Assembly (NCBI GenBank): GCA_009993495.1
Contig: JAACTI010000143.1
Coordinates: forward strand, 1 to 6,265
Direction of reading: 5' to 3'
Length of the DNA: 6,265 nucleotides
DNA from: Deltaproteobacteria bacterium
Lineage (GTDB): Bacteria > Desulfobacterota > Desulfuromonadia > Desulfuromonadales > Geopsychrobacteraceae
Within the stretch, counting starts at the first letter, position 1, and the number at the start of each line of letters is the position of its first letter. The notes beneath the pieces were generated by a model. That model saw only the letters and a list, made by a program, of their open reading frames with translations, made no database searches and was not told the DNA's origin. A program made the translations under genes and the position numbers. Positions 1 through 6,067 of the stretch are shown here, piece after piece.

Positions 1-2
1 AG

Positions 3-155
3 GTGATTGATTATGACTATCCCTTCTGTCATGCCTGCACCCTGGCGCCCTGCGATTATGTCCAGACCGAGCACTTTGAGCACGATTGTCATGTCCGCAC
101 CGAGCCCTGCGGCAGCTGTCTCTGGTGCATGGGGCTCTTTCAGTGCCTGCGATAA
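3..155 (+). CDS. Cysteine-rich small protein or C-terminal fragment, 5' end uncertain
   Basis: Frame 3 is open from the left edge to a TAA at 153-155 and encodes about 50 residues. Eight are Cys (about residues 9, 12, 17, 29, 36, 39, 42 and 48, counting GTG at 3 as residue 1), and four are His. The patterns are CHAC early and CGSCLWC near the end, giving CxxCxxC with another Cys six residues later. Such density points to an iron-sulfur or zinc site; that is inference. Third codon positions are mostly G or C, as in the real genes of this window, and the Cys and His codons would be unlikely by chance. It could be a GTG-initiated small protein starting at 3, or the tail of a larger metalloprotein outside the window; the edge hides any ribosome site. 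I do not recognise the family. The overlapping frame-1 reading (7-240) is low-complexity and is probably a shadow. Confidence 0.55.
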   Translation: MIDYDYPFCHACTLAPCDYVQTEHFEHDCHVRTEPCGSCLWCMGLFQCLR

Positions 156-173
156 GTGTTCAGCACTCATTTT

Positions 174-197
174 GTGGGAGCGGCTTTTAGCCGCGAA
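174..197 (+). repeat. REP-like palindromic element
   Basis: The element has a GTGGGA head followed by a perfect 6-bp stem, GCGGCT (180-185) and AGCCGC (189-194), around a TTT loop, and ends in GAA. This head-plus-hairpin layout matches the REP elements known from Pseudomonas and other Proteobacteria, which are mobilised by RAYT (TnpA-REP) transposases and have a GTGG/GTAG tetranucleotide 5' of the stem. It lies 18 bases after the stop of the cysteine-rich gene, a usual REP position. There is no U-tract after the stem, so it is not a classical terminator. A second small stem (CGCC 201-204 with GGCG 211-214) follows and may be part of the same unit. Confidence 0.55.
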
Positions 198-465
198 AAT
201 CGCCCATAAAGGCGCCGCCGACAGCGTCATTCCGCCCTGATTTTAGCTGAAATCCCAGGTTTGCAGAGTTGAAAATCTGGTTGTCCGACAAGACCACTCG
301 GGGATGACGACCAGTGGGTGGGCAGGTGAATAGTGACTGTCTGCACTGAGTTTCCGGCTGTTGTTGAACGGAATCATCGTCGGCGAGAAGTTTTTCCCCG
401 CATAAATATAATTCCCGTTTTCCGCCGCCGGTTTTGCCCCCGTGAATGTTTGCAGTTGTTCTCTT
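198..465. other. Non-coding stretch before the ABC-F gene
   Basis: I see no convincing gene on either strand between the REP-like element and the promoter of the ABC-F gene. Open frames here (minus-strand 243-509, and the upstream extension of the ABC-F frame from 333) have no plausible ribosome site and read as unrelated, low-quality protein. A short perfect palindrome, TTGTC-C-GACAA, lies at 281-291 and could be an operator half-site arrangement, but nothing else supports it. A weak inverted repeat (CCACT 294-298, AGTGG 313-317) is also present. Confidence 0.5.
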
Positions 466-493
466 TTGCTTGCATTTTGTTTTGTGCTATAAC
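466..493 (+). promoter_or_regulatory. Extended -10 promoter for the ABC-F gene
   Basis: The -10 box is TATAAC (488-493), preceded by TGC, which fits the extended -10 TGn motif. A partial -35, TTGCTT (466-471), lies 16 bases upstream. The predicted transcription start, about 7 bases after the -10, falls at 500-501, on the ATG itself. This suggests a leaderless transcript. Confidence 0.55.
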
Positions 494-500
494 TCGCGCC

Positions 501-2420
501 ATGTTGCAACTTCGTGAATTAACCAAATATTTTGCTGATCGGGCGATTTTTTCGGCGATTGATTGGCACATTCGTCCGGCGGATCGGATTGGTCTCTGTG
601 GCGAAAATGGTGCCGGGAAATCGACCTTGCTCAAACTGCTGGCCGGGCGGGTTGAAGCCGATGGTGGCCAGTTGCAGTCGGCCAAGGGCACGACTTTCGG
701 CTATTTGCCCCAGGATGGTCTGGAACATCGTGGGCGAAGTCTCTTTGCCGAAGTCCACAGCGCCCTGGAAGAGCTGCTGGCGATTCAGTCCGAATTGAAG
801 CTGCTTGAAGAACGCTTGAGCGGTGATCACGCGCAAGCCGACCTGGATCGTTATGCCGAGCTGCAGACTCTCTTTGAAAGTCGCGGTGGTTATAGCATGG
901 AGGCGGAGGTGGCCAAGGTGCTCTGTGGCCTGGGATTTACGGTTGCCGATTTTGAGCGTCCCTGTGAACATTTTTCCGGTGGCTGGCAAATGCGGATTGC
1001 TTTGGCTCGGCTGCTGTTGCAACGGCCCAATCTGCTGCTGCTGGATGAGCCGACCAACCACCTGGATCTACCGGCGCGTGATTGGCTGGAAGATTATCTG
1101 CGTCATTATCCCTACGCGGTGGTGCTGGTATCCCACGATCGCTTTTTTCTCGATCAGGTGGTGGATCGCATTGTCGAAATCTGGCATGGCAAACTCACAG
1201 AATACCCCGGAAATTACAGCCAATATCTGTTGGCTCGCGACGAACGAGTGCGCGCCCTGCGCGAGGCGAAACGTCAGCAGGATGAAGAAGTTGAGCGCAT
1301 CGAGGCGTTTATCAGCCGTTTTCGCTATCAGGCGAATAAGGCCTCGCTGGTGCAAAGTCGCATTAAGCAACTCGAAAAAATTGAGCGGATTTCGCTGCCA
1401 CCGGAACGCAAGCGCATTGCCTTCACCTTTCCGCCACCGCCCAAGGGCGGGCGCATTGCCATTGAATTGAAGGGCGCCGCCCAGGCTTACGGCGAGCTCA
1501 GGGTGCTGGAGGCGGTTGATCTGGTGGTTGAACAGGGCGAACGCCTAGCCCTGGTTGGGCCTAATGGTGCAGGTAAGTCAACTTTGATGCGCCTGCTGGC
1601 CGGAGTTGAGGCGCCGGTTCGCGGTGAGCGGATTGCTGGCCACAATATGAAGCTGGCTTATTTTGCTCAGGATCAGGCGACCGAGCTTTGTGCCGAGCGG
1701 ACGGTGCTGGCCGAAATCAGTGCCGATTCGCCTTACGCCATGGTGCCCAAGCTGCGCACTATTCTCGGCAGTTTTCTCTTTTCGGGCGATGATGTTGAAA
1801 AACCGGTCAGGGTGCTGTCCGGCGGTGAGCGCAATCGCCTGGCCCTGGCCAAGTTGCTCTTGCGGCCGGCCAATCTGCTCTTGCTGGATGAACCGACCAA
1901 TCACCTGGATCTTCATTCCAAACAGGTACTGCTTGAGGCCCTGAAGGGTTTCAAGGGGACGATTGTGTTCGTTTCACACGATCGTTATTTCGTTGATCAT
2001 CTGGCGGGGCGGGTGATTGAGGTTGGTGCAGGCCGTGCGCAGTCCTATTTTGGTAATTACACCGACTTTCTGCGGGCCAAACAGCAGGAAGGGGACAGCA
2101 GTCACAGCCGGCAGCGCGTTGAGCAGCAGGTAGCGGTGCAAACTTCCGCAGGGGTGGAAAAAGGCGAGCGTCGCCAGGCCCATAGCGAGCGCAAACAGCA
2201 GCAGCGCCACGAACAGAAGCGCCTGCGCGAACTGAGCCAGGTCGAAGAACAGATTGAAACCCTCGAAAAACAGCTGGCCGAGCTGGAACAGCAGATGGCT
2301 GACCCTGCAATGTATCAGGATCAGCAACGCTGGCGCACGGCCAGCCAGGCCCATCAACAGTTGAAGGGACGGCTTGAAACGGCCTATCAGCGTTGGGAAA
2401 ATTTACAGGAATCGGCATGA
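501..2420 (+). CDS. ABC-F family ATPase (YheS/Uup/YdiF-like, ribosome-associated)
   Basis: This is a 639-aa protein with two ABC ATPase domains and no membrane segments, so it is a cytosolic ABC-F protein rather than a transporter. Domain 1 has Walker A GENGAGKST (34-42), signature SGGWQ (159-163) and Walker B ending DEPTNHLD with D182/E183. Domain 2 has Walker A GPNGAGKST (353-361), signature SGGER from 440 and Walker B with D463/E464. Both catalytic glutamates are present. Between them, about residues 241-305 form the charged helical interdomain linker that contacts P-site tRNA in this family. The last ~100 residues are a Gln/Glu/Arg-rich coiled coil like the Uup/YheS C-terminal domain. ABC-F proteins act on ribosomes, relieving stalls or, in some members, giving antibiotic protection; which role applies here cannot be read from sequence. 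The ATG at 501 is chosen because family homology begins there (MLQLRELTKYF); the frame is open upstream to 333 but that part is unlike the family. No Shine-Dalgarno precedes the ATG. The stop overlaps the next start (ATGA). Confidence 0.93.
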   Translation: MLQLRELTKYFADRAIFSAIDWHIRPADRIGLCGENGAGKSTLLKLLAGRVEADGGQLQSAKGTTFGYLPQDGLEHRGRSLFAEVHSALEELLAIQSELKLLEERLSGDHAQADLDRYAELQTLFESRGGYSMEAEVAKVLCGLGFTVADFERPCEHFSGGWQMRIALARLLLQRPNLLLLDEPTNHLDLPARDWLEDYLRHYPYAVVLVSHDRFFLDQVVDRIVEIWHGKLTEYPGNYSQYLLARDERVRALREAKRQQDEEVERIEAFISRFRYQANKASLVQSRIKQLEKIERISLPPERKRIAFTFPPPPKGGRIAIELKGAAQAYGELRVLEAVDLVVEQGERLALVGPNGAGKSTLMRLLAGVEAPVRGERIAGHNMKLAYFAQDQATELCAERTVLAEISADSPYAMVPKLRTILGSFLFSGDDVEKPVRVLSGGERNRLALAKLLLRPANLLLLDEPTNHLDLHSKQVLLEALKGFKGTIVFVSHDRYFVDHLAGRVIEVGAGRAQSYFGNYTDFLRAKQQEGDSSHSRQRVEQQVAVQTSAGVEKGERRQAHSERKQQQRHEQKRLRELSQVEEQIETLEKQLAELEQQMADPAMYQDQQRWRTASQAHQQLKGRLETAYQRWENLQESA

Positions 2421-3655
2421 CCGGTGCGCCATCCTTTGTCATTGTACTGACGGCGACCGCTCCAGGGTTGGGCTGTTCGACCTTGACTGCCAATCTTGGG
2501 GTGTATCTGCGTGCCCTGGCCGAAGACATGCCCCTGGGCGTGATTTCTCTGGATGCGGCTTTTGATCCGGCGGGTTTTTTCAGCCTGACCTCGATAACCC
2601 AAGGTGGCGACTCCGTTGCCGAAACTGAATCTTTGCACTGGGGCCAGTTTGGGCTTCACTATCTGGCCCAAGCCGTCACTGCTGAACGGGATGCCGCGCA
2701 ATTTCGACGCTGGCTTGGTCGCTTGAACTATGACGGAGTTCTGTTGATTGATGCCGGGCAGGCCGACAGTCACCGAGCGCAGGCGGCAATTCAGGCGGCG
2801 GATCTGTTGCTGGTGGCGCTGCCGGGCGCGGGCAATCCCCGCCAGTTAATGGGCGTGCGTCAAACCTTTCGCGCTGGGGGGGCGAACGAAAAATTTTTAT
2901 GGCTGCTGCCTTCATTGCTGCAAGACGTTCAATGCAGCGTCGAAGCCCTCAACGGGTTACGCTTTGCCGCAGGCGAGCGGGGTTTACAGGTGGTGCCGGG
3001 CGAGTTTTTGTCCGAGGCGGCGGTGGCGGCCATTGCCGCGCAAGTTGGGGGCAGTATTTTAACCCGCGCCCGCGAAAGTTGCGCCCATGAATTGTTGTTT
3101 AACCTGGCACGGCAGCTGCTCGACGCCGTTCAAGCCGGGCCCGACCCTGCCTGCCGCTTGCAGCGTTTGTGGCAGGATGCTCTGTTGCCGCGACCTGCGC
3201 GGCGCGTTGCTCTGCGCTGTCCGTTGTGTGATCAATTGGCCTTGACCGGCGCGGTGCATTACGTTGAAAGTCTGCCCCAGCGGCGACGATTGTTGATCCA
3301 CGCCTGCTGTCTGAAATTGCTGATAGTGGGTACGGGTCTTGAGTCTTTTCAGCAGACGCATCAGCCTGCGGTGCTTGAACTTGGTCGGGACACCCTGGGG
3401 GAAGCGGCTGAATTGAAACTCTGGGTCAAAACATGTGTTGGTTACGAAGTCGCAACCATAGAGGCCGACGATGAGAGTGGCTGGCAGCCGTTGGTGAAGC
3501 TTGCCACCGGCAAGACTTTGCGTGAGCAGTTTCCGACTCTGGTGGTGATTTATCCCGCCAAAGAGGGCATGCAGGTTCTTGCTGCGTCTTGGGCTGCTGA
3601 GCGCGCCAAGCTGCGCCACCAGATCCGCATGGAACTGGCGGCAGATTTGGCCTGA
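2417..3655 (+). CDS. ParA/MinD-like protein with degenerate P-loop and C-terminal zinc-knuckle-like extension
   Basis: This 412-aa protein starts at the ATG overlapping the ABC-F stop; an AGGA (2407-2410) six bases upstream supports this start and translational coupling. Residues 1 to about 240 follow the ParA/MinD (SIMIBI) plan: a first strand, a P-loop at 15-22 reading APGLGCST, an NL pair after it (26-27), D46 in the switch region (LDAAFDP) and a Walker B-like YDGVLLIDAG with D112. Compared with the family KGGxGKST, both the signature lysine and the P-loop lysine are absent (A15, C20). BcsQ-type relatives also have altered P-loops, so loss of ATP binding is not certain. After about 240 comes a 170-aa extension with CPLC (268-271) and HACC (295-298), a possible zinc site, then an alpha/beta-looking segment to the end that I do not recognise. 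Members of this superfamily position cell-surface machines, flagella, pili or plasmids; no specific cargo can be assigned. Function is unknown. Confidence 0.75.
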   Translation: MTGAPSFVIVLTATAPGLGCSTLTANLGVYLRALAEDMPLGVISLDAAFDPAGFFSLTSITQGGDSVAETESLHWGQFGLHYLAQAVTAERDAAQFRRWLGRLNYDGVLLIDAGQADSHRAQAAIQAADLLLVALPGAGNPRQLMGVRQTFRAGGANEKFLWLLPSLLQDVQCSVEALNGLRFAAGERGLQVVPGEFLSEAAVAAIAAQVGGSILTRARESCAHELLFNLARQLLDAVQAGPDPACRLQRLWQDALLPRPARRVALRCPLCDQLALTGAVHYVESLPQRRRLLIHACCLKLLIVGTGLESFQQTHQPAVLELGRDTLGEAAELKLWVKTCVGYEVATIEADDESGWQPLVKLATGKTLREQFPTLVVIYPAKEGMQVLAASWAAERAKLRHQIRMELAADLA

Positions 3656-3674
3656 CTTGAGCGAAATTTTCATT

Positions 3675-3703
3675 TTGCGCCGCCACGCCTGCTGACATAG
3701 AAT
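3675..3703 (+). promoter_or_regulatory. Candidate sigma-70 promoter for the PATAN-like gene
   Basis: TTGCGC (3675-3680) and TAGAAT (3698-3703) are separated by 17 bases. The -10 matches consensus at five of six positions and the -35 at three. Transcription would start near 3710, leaving a leader of about 40 bases. Read-through from the upstream gene is also possible, since no terminator is seen between 3655 and 3751. Confidence 0.4.
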
Positions 3704-3750
3704 AAGCGCCGGGCATCTTTCAGGTTTTTATCGACAAGCTAGAAACGAGA

Positions 3751-4704
3751 ATGCGTATGATTGTGTTACCCAGGGGCAATTCAGTGAAAGAAGGGGTCAA
3801 CCCGGCACGGGTGAATCTTCCCGAAGCCATGGATCGTTTGGCCGCCAGTTCTTTTTCGGGCTATTTACGTTTTGATTCTGCCAAGGGTTGCGCGGTTATT
3901 GTTTTTCGCCAGGGACAGCTGATCAGTGCCTGCATCCACAATGCGGAGAACGCCGAAAAAACGATTGCCTATGATGCTCTCGTGCGTATTTTTGAAATGT
4001 CACTGTTTGAAAAGACGCAGCTGAATATCTATCGTTTGACCCCCGAAGCGGCGCTGCATATACATGCGGTGTTGCAGGCGGATTACGTCTATCAGGGCCG
4101 CGAACTCGCCCAGCTTGATGTGGCTGAACTGCTCACCGAAATTGCTCGCGACCGCCTCAATTGTTGCGTGCGGGTTTACGCCGCCGGCCGGACGGTGCTG
4201 ATTTTTTATGCTGACGGCCGGTCGCTGGGCTTTTTCCATGAGGGAGGTCATGCGCTTGAAGACACGGCCAATCTTGACACGGCCGTATCAAGGTTGCCGG
4301 GGGCTAAACTTGATTTACTCAGCATAACCTTTACCGATGCCAAGCGCATGGCCGATTTGATGGCTTCAGCAGATCTGGCCCTTTTGTGGCGCCGGGTGCG
4401 TAATCGCTTGCAGGCTGAGCGTCTGGCGGCGCAGAACCCCCGGTCTGACCCTGATACCGAAGAGCTTAGGCAACGGCGACAGCGGGTTTTCACGCTGTTA
4501 CGTGGAGTTGCTGAACGTCATGTTGGCAAGTTTGGCGTGTCGCAGGTGGACAAATCTTTTAAAAATATCAGCCTTCAGTTGAACAGCGAAGAAATGAGTC
4601 AATTTTACGCCGAAGTTGCACGTCTGACCAAGTTAGCCGCCGGCCCAACCAAGTTACGGCAGATGATTGATGAAATGCGCCAGCGGGTCGAATCCTTTCT
4701 TTAG
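3751..4704 (+). CDS. Protein with two tandem PATAN/DUF4388-like modules
   Basis: This 317-aa soluble protein has no signal peptide or membrane helix. Residues about 21-110 read like a PATAN/DUF4388 module: a helix beginning VNLPEAMDRLAASSFSGYLRF, then strand-rich CAVIVFRQGQLISA, matching the family theme of a short helix, a 'G-hydrophobic-L' strand and a 'F-x-x-G-x-L-x-x-A' strand. Residues about 121-190 repeat the plan in diverged form (LDVAELLTEIARDRLNCCVRVY, then TVLIFYADGRSLGFF). The remaining ~120 residues are helical and charged (a QRRQR region near 241, then a C-terminal helix ending in ESFL) and match nothing I recognise. PATAN/DUF4388 domains are found next to receiver and GTPase domains and are linked to motility and pilus control in cyanobacteria and deltaproteobacteria; here no such domain is fused. 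Start choice is uncertain: ATG 3751 and ATG 3757 have only a purine-rich GAGA nearby, while GTG 3784 has AGGGG (3772-3776) seven bases upstream and would still keep both modules. Confidence 0.7.
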   Translation: MRMIVLPRGNSVKEGVNPARVNLPEAMDRLAASSFSGYLRFDSAKGCAVIVFRQGQLISACIHNAENAEKTIAYDALVRIFEMSLFEKTQLNIYRLTPEAALHIHAVLQADYVYQGRELAQLDVAELLTEIARDRLNCCVRVYAAGRTVLIFYADGRSLGFFHEGGHALEDTANLDTAVSRLPGAKLDLLSITFTDAKRMADLMASADLALLWRRVRNRLQAERLAAQNPRSDPDTEELRQRRQRVFTLLRGVAERHVGKFGVSQVDKSFKNISLQLNSEEMSQFYAEVARLTKLAAGPTKLRQMIDEMRQRVESFL

Positions 4705-4716
4705 CGCCCTCCTGCT

Positions 4717-4776
4717 AGTGGCTAAAAATAGCCATTCATGGCAAACCTTCGCCATTTGGGGGTTTGCGCTGATTTT
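4717..4776 (+). terminator. Overlapping inverted repeats after the PATAN-like gene; possible weak terminator
   Basis: Several stems compete here. TGGCTA (4719-4724) pairs with TAGCCA (4729-4734), extendable by two outer pairs. GCCAT (4731-4735) can instead pair with ATGGC (4738-4742), which can also pair with GCCAT (4751-4755). GCAAACC (4741-4747) pairs with GGTTTGC (4761-4767) and is followed by a short T-run (4773-4777) after a GCTGA gap. The last stem is the most terminator-like. It lies between the stop at 4704 and the promoter at 4802, so ending the upstream transcript is the simplest role. Confidence 0.4.
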
Positions 4777-4801
4777 TCTGCGTGGAAATGGGGCTTTATT
4801 C

Positions 4802-4830
4802 TTGACCGCACTCCTTGGTTCAACTATATC
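4802..4830 (+). promoter_or_regulatory. Sigma-70-type promoter for the liv binding-protein gene
   Basis: TTGACC (4802-4807, five of six matches) and TATATC (4825-4830, four of six) are spaced by 17 bases. Transcription would start near 4837, giving a leader of about 56 bases rich in A and T before the ribosome site. Confidence 0.55.
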
Positions 4831-4878
4831 TAGCAATCTATTCAAACATTGTTTTTACCCCGGGATAAATTAAAAAAA

Positions 4879-4884
4879 AGGAGG
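4879..4884 (+). promoter_or_regulatory. Perfect Shine-Dalgarno site of the binding-protein gene
   Basis: AGGAGG lies eight bases before the ATG at 4893 and follows a run of eight A residues (4872-4879). It is the strongest ribosome site in the window and fits the high expression expected of a periplasmic binding protein. Confidence 0.85.
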
Positions 4885-4892
4885 TTTCACCC

Positions 4893-6008
4893 ATGAAATG
4901 TCGTGCTCTTTTTCTGGCTTCTCTGCTCTTCTGTTTTGCCCAAGCAGGAGCTGTTCTTGCCGCAGATACCATCAAACTTGGCGTTGCCGGCCCGCACAGT
5001 GGCGATCTTGCCCCCTACGGCATTCCCAGCATGAAGGCCGCTCAGCTGGTGGTTAAAAAAATCAACGCCGCCGGCGGTGTGTTGGGCAAGCAGGTTGAGC
5101 TGCTGATTCAAGATGATCAATGCAAACCGGAAATTGCTACCAACACGGCGACCAAGCTGGTGACTCAGGGAGCCGATGTGGTTCTGGGACACATTTGTTC
5201 CGGTGCGACCAAGGCAGCTCTGGGCATTTATAAAGACGCTAAAATTCCGGTTATCTCCCCTTCGGCAACCAACCCCGATCTGACCCAGAGTGGTGATTAT
5301 CCCAACTTCTTCCGGACGATTGCCTCCGATGACATGCAGGCTAAACTGGCTGTTGATTTTGCCATCAATACGCTAAAAGCCAAAAAAGTTGCGGTGCTGC
5401 ATGACAAGGGCGATTACGGTAAAGGCTTCGCCGAATTTGCCAAGAAATTTCTCGATGCGTCCGCTAAGGTCGAGGTCGTGTTGTTTGATGGCATTACCCC
5501 TGGGGCGATGGATTATTCCTCCATTATCCAGAAAGTTCGCAAGGAAAACGCCGATGTCCTGATCTTCGGTGGTTATCATCCTGAGGCATCGAAGTTGGTG
5601 GCCCAGATGAAGCGCAAGCGCATGGATACGGCTTTTCTGTCGGATGACGGCGTTAAAGATGCCAGTTTTGTCAAGGTTGCCGGTGAGGCGGCTGAGGGGG
5701 CATACATGACCGGGCCCCGCGATCTTTCGAATATTCCGATTAATGCCGCCGCCACGGCTGAATTCAAGGCCGCTTACGGTGAAGATCCCGGTGCGTTTTT
5801 TCAGGAAGGCTACTCCGCCGCCCTGGCGCTGCTGAATGCGATTGAAAAGGCGGGTTCGACCGATTACGCCGCCGTGGTCAAGGCCCTGCGTACTGAGTAT
5901 GTTGAAACTCCCGTCGGGCGGATTAAATTCGATAATCGCGGCGACGCCGAAGGTGTTGGTTTCTCGGTTTACACCGTTAAGGCGGGGGAGTTTAAAGAGC
6001 TGAATTAA
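4893..6008 (+). CDS. livJ: Branched-chain amino-acid ABC transporter, periplasmic binding protein (LivJ/LivK type)
   Basis: This 371-aa protein binds leucine, isoleucine, valine or a related amino acid in the periplasm and delivers it to a LivHMGF-type (HAAT family) transporter. A Sec signal peptide covers residues 1 to about 23-24 (short basic start, hydrophobic LFLASLLFCFA, cleavage near VLA-AD). The two-lobed Peripla_BP_6 fold follows. Alignment by eye to E. coli LivJ gives the ligand site: Y42, S103, S124, T126, Y175, Y228 and Y307 correspond to LivJ Y18, S79, A100, T102, Y150, Y202 and Y276. C77 and C102 match the LivJ disulfide. D252 falls where LivJ has E226, which holds the ligand amino group; Asp can still do this but may shift specificity. 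Other conserved blocks are FDGITPG (198-204) and GGYHPE (226-231). The start is fixed by the perfect Shine-Dalgarno site. The gene has its own promoter and precedes livH. The exact substrate is uncertain. Confidence 0.93.
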   Translation: MKCRALFLASLLFCFAQAGAVLAADTIKLGVAGPHSGDLAPYGIPSMKAAQLVVKKINAAGGVLGKQVELLIQDDQCKPEIATNTATKLVTQGADVVLGHICSGATKAALGIYKDAKIPVISPSATNPDLTQSGDYPNFFRTIASDDMQAKLAVDFAINTLKAKKVAVLHDKGDYGKGFAEFAKKFLDASAKVEVVLFDGITPGAMDYSSIIQKVRKENADVLIFGGYHPEASKLVAQMKRKRMDTAFLSDDGVKDASFVKVAGEAAEGAYMTGPRDLSNIPINAAATAEFKAAYGEDPGAFFQEGYSAALALLNAIEKAGSTDYAAVVKALRTEYVETPVGRIKFDNRGDAEGVGFSVYTVKAGEFKELN

Positions 6009-6014
6009 CCGGTC

Positions 6015-6038
6015 TTGCAGCGCGACCTGGTGCTGCAA
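6015..6038 (+). terminator. First stem-loop after the binding-protein gene
   Basis: TTGCAGC (6015-6021) pairs with GCTGCAA (6032-6038), and two further inner pairs (one G-U) leave a six-base loop. A T-rich stretch follows (about 6048-6062) but is separated by CCCAGGGG. An alternative stem uses CCTGG (6026-6030) with CCAGG (6040-6044). It may stabilise the 3' end of the binding-protein message rather than terminate. Confidence 0.4.
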
Positions 6039-6067
6039 CCCAGGGGCTTTATTCTTCTGTTTAGCTT

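Noticed and set aside
7..240. Frame-1 open reading frame of 77 codons with a TTG start
   Set aside because: Its product is low-complexity (Ala, Ser, Pro, Met rich) and it runs through the REP-like palindrome; the Cys-rich frame 3 is more protein-like with better codon use.
281..291. Short perfect palindrome TTGTC-C-GACAA
   Set aside because: Eleven bases with no second copy nearby and about 180 bases from the promoter; too little to call an operator.
333..500. 56-residue N-terminal extension of the ABC-F frame
   Set aside because: No ribosome site, unlike any ABC-F amino end, and it overlaps the promoter; family homology begins at the ATG at 501.
243..509. Minus-strand open frame of 88 codons before the ABC-F gene
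   Set aside because: No ribosome site or recognisable protein features, and it covers the promoter region of the ABC-F gene.
2876..2882. Run of seven G in the ParA-like gene, as a phase-variation tract or sequencing error
   Set aside because: The frame continues intact with sensible protein on both sides, and seven G is short for a contingency tract.
3105..3120. Sigma-54-like site TGGCACG-N4-CTGCT inside the ParA-like gene
   Set aside because: It is close to consensus but lies within coding sequence (Leu-Ala-Arg-Gln-Leu-Leu), over 600 bases from the next gene; probably chance, though transcription-start data could revive it.
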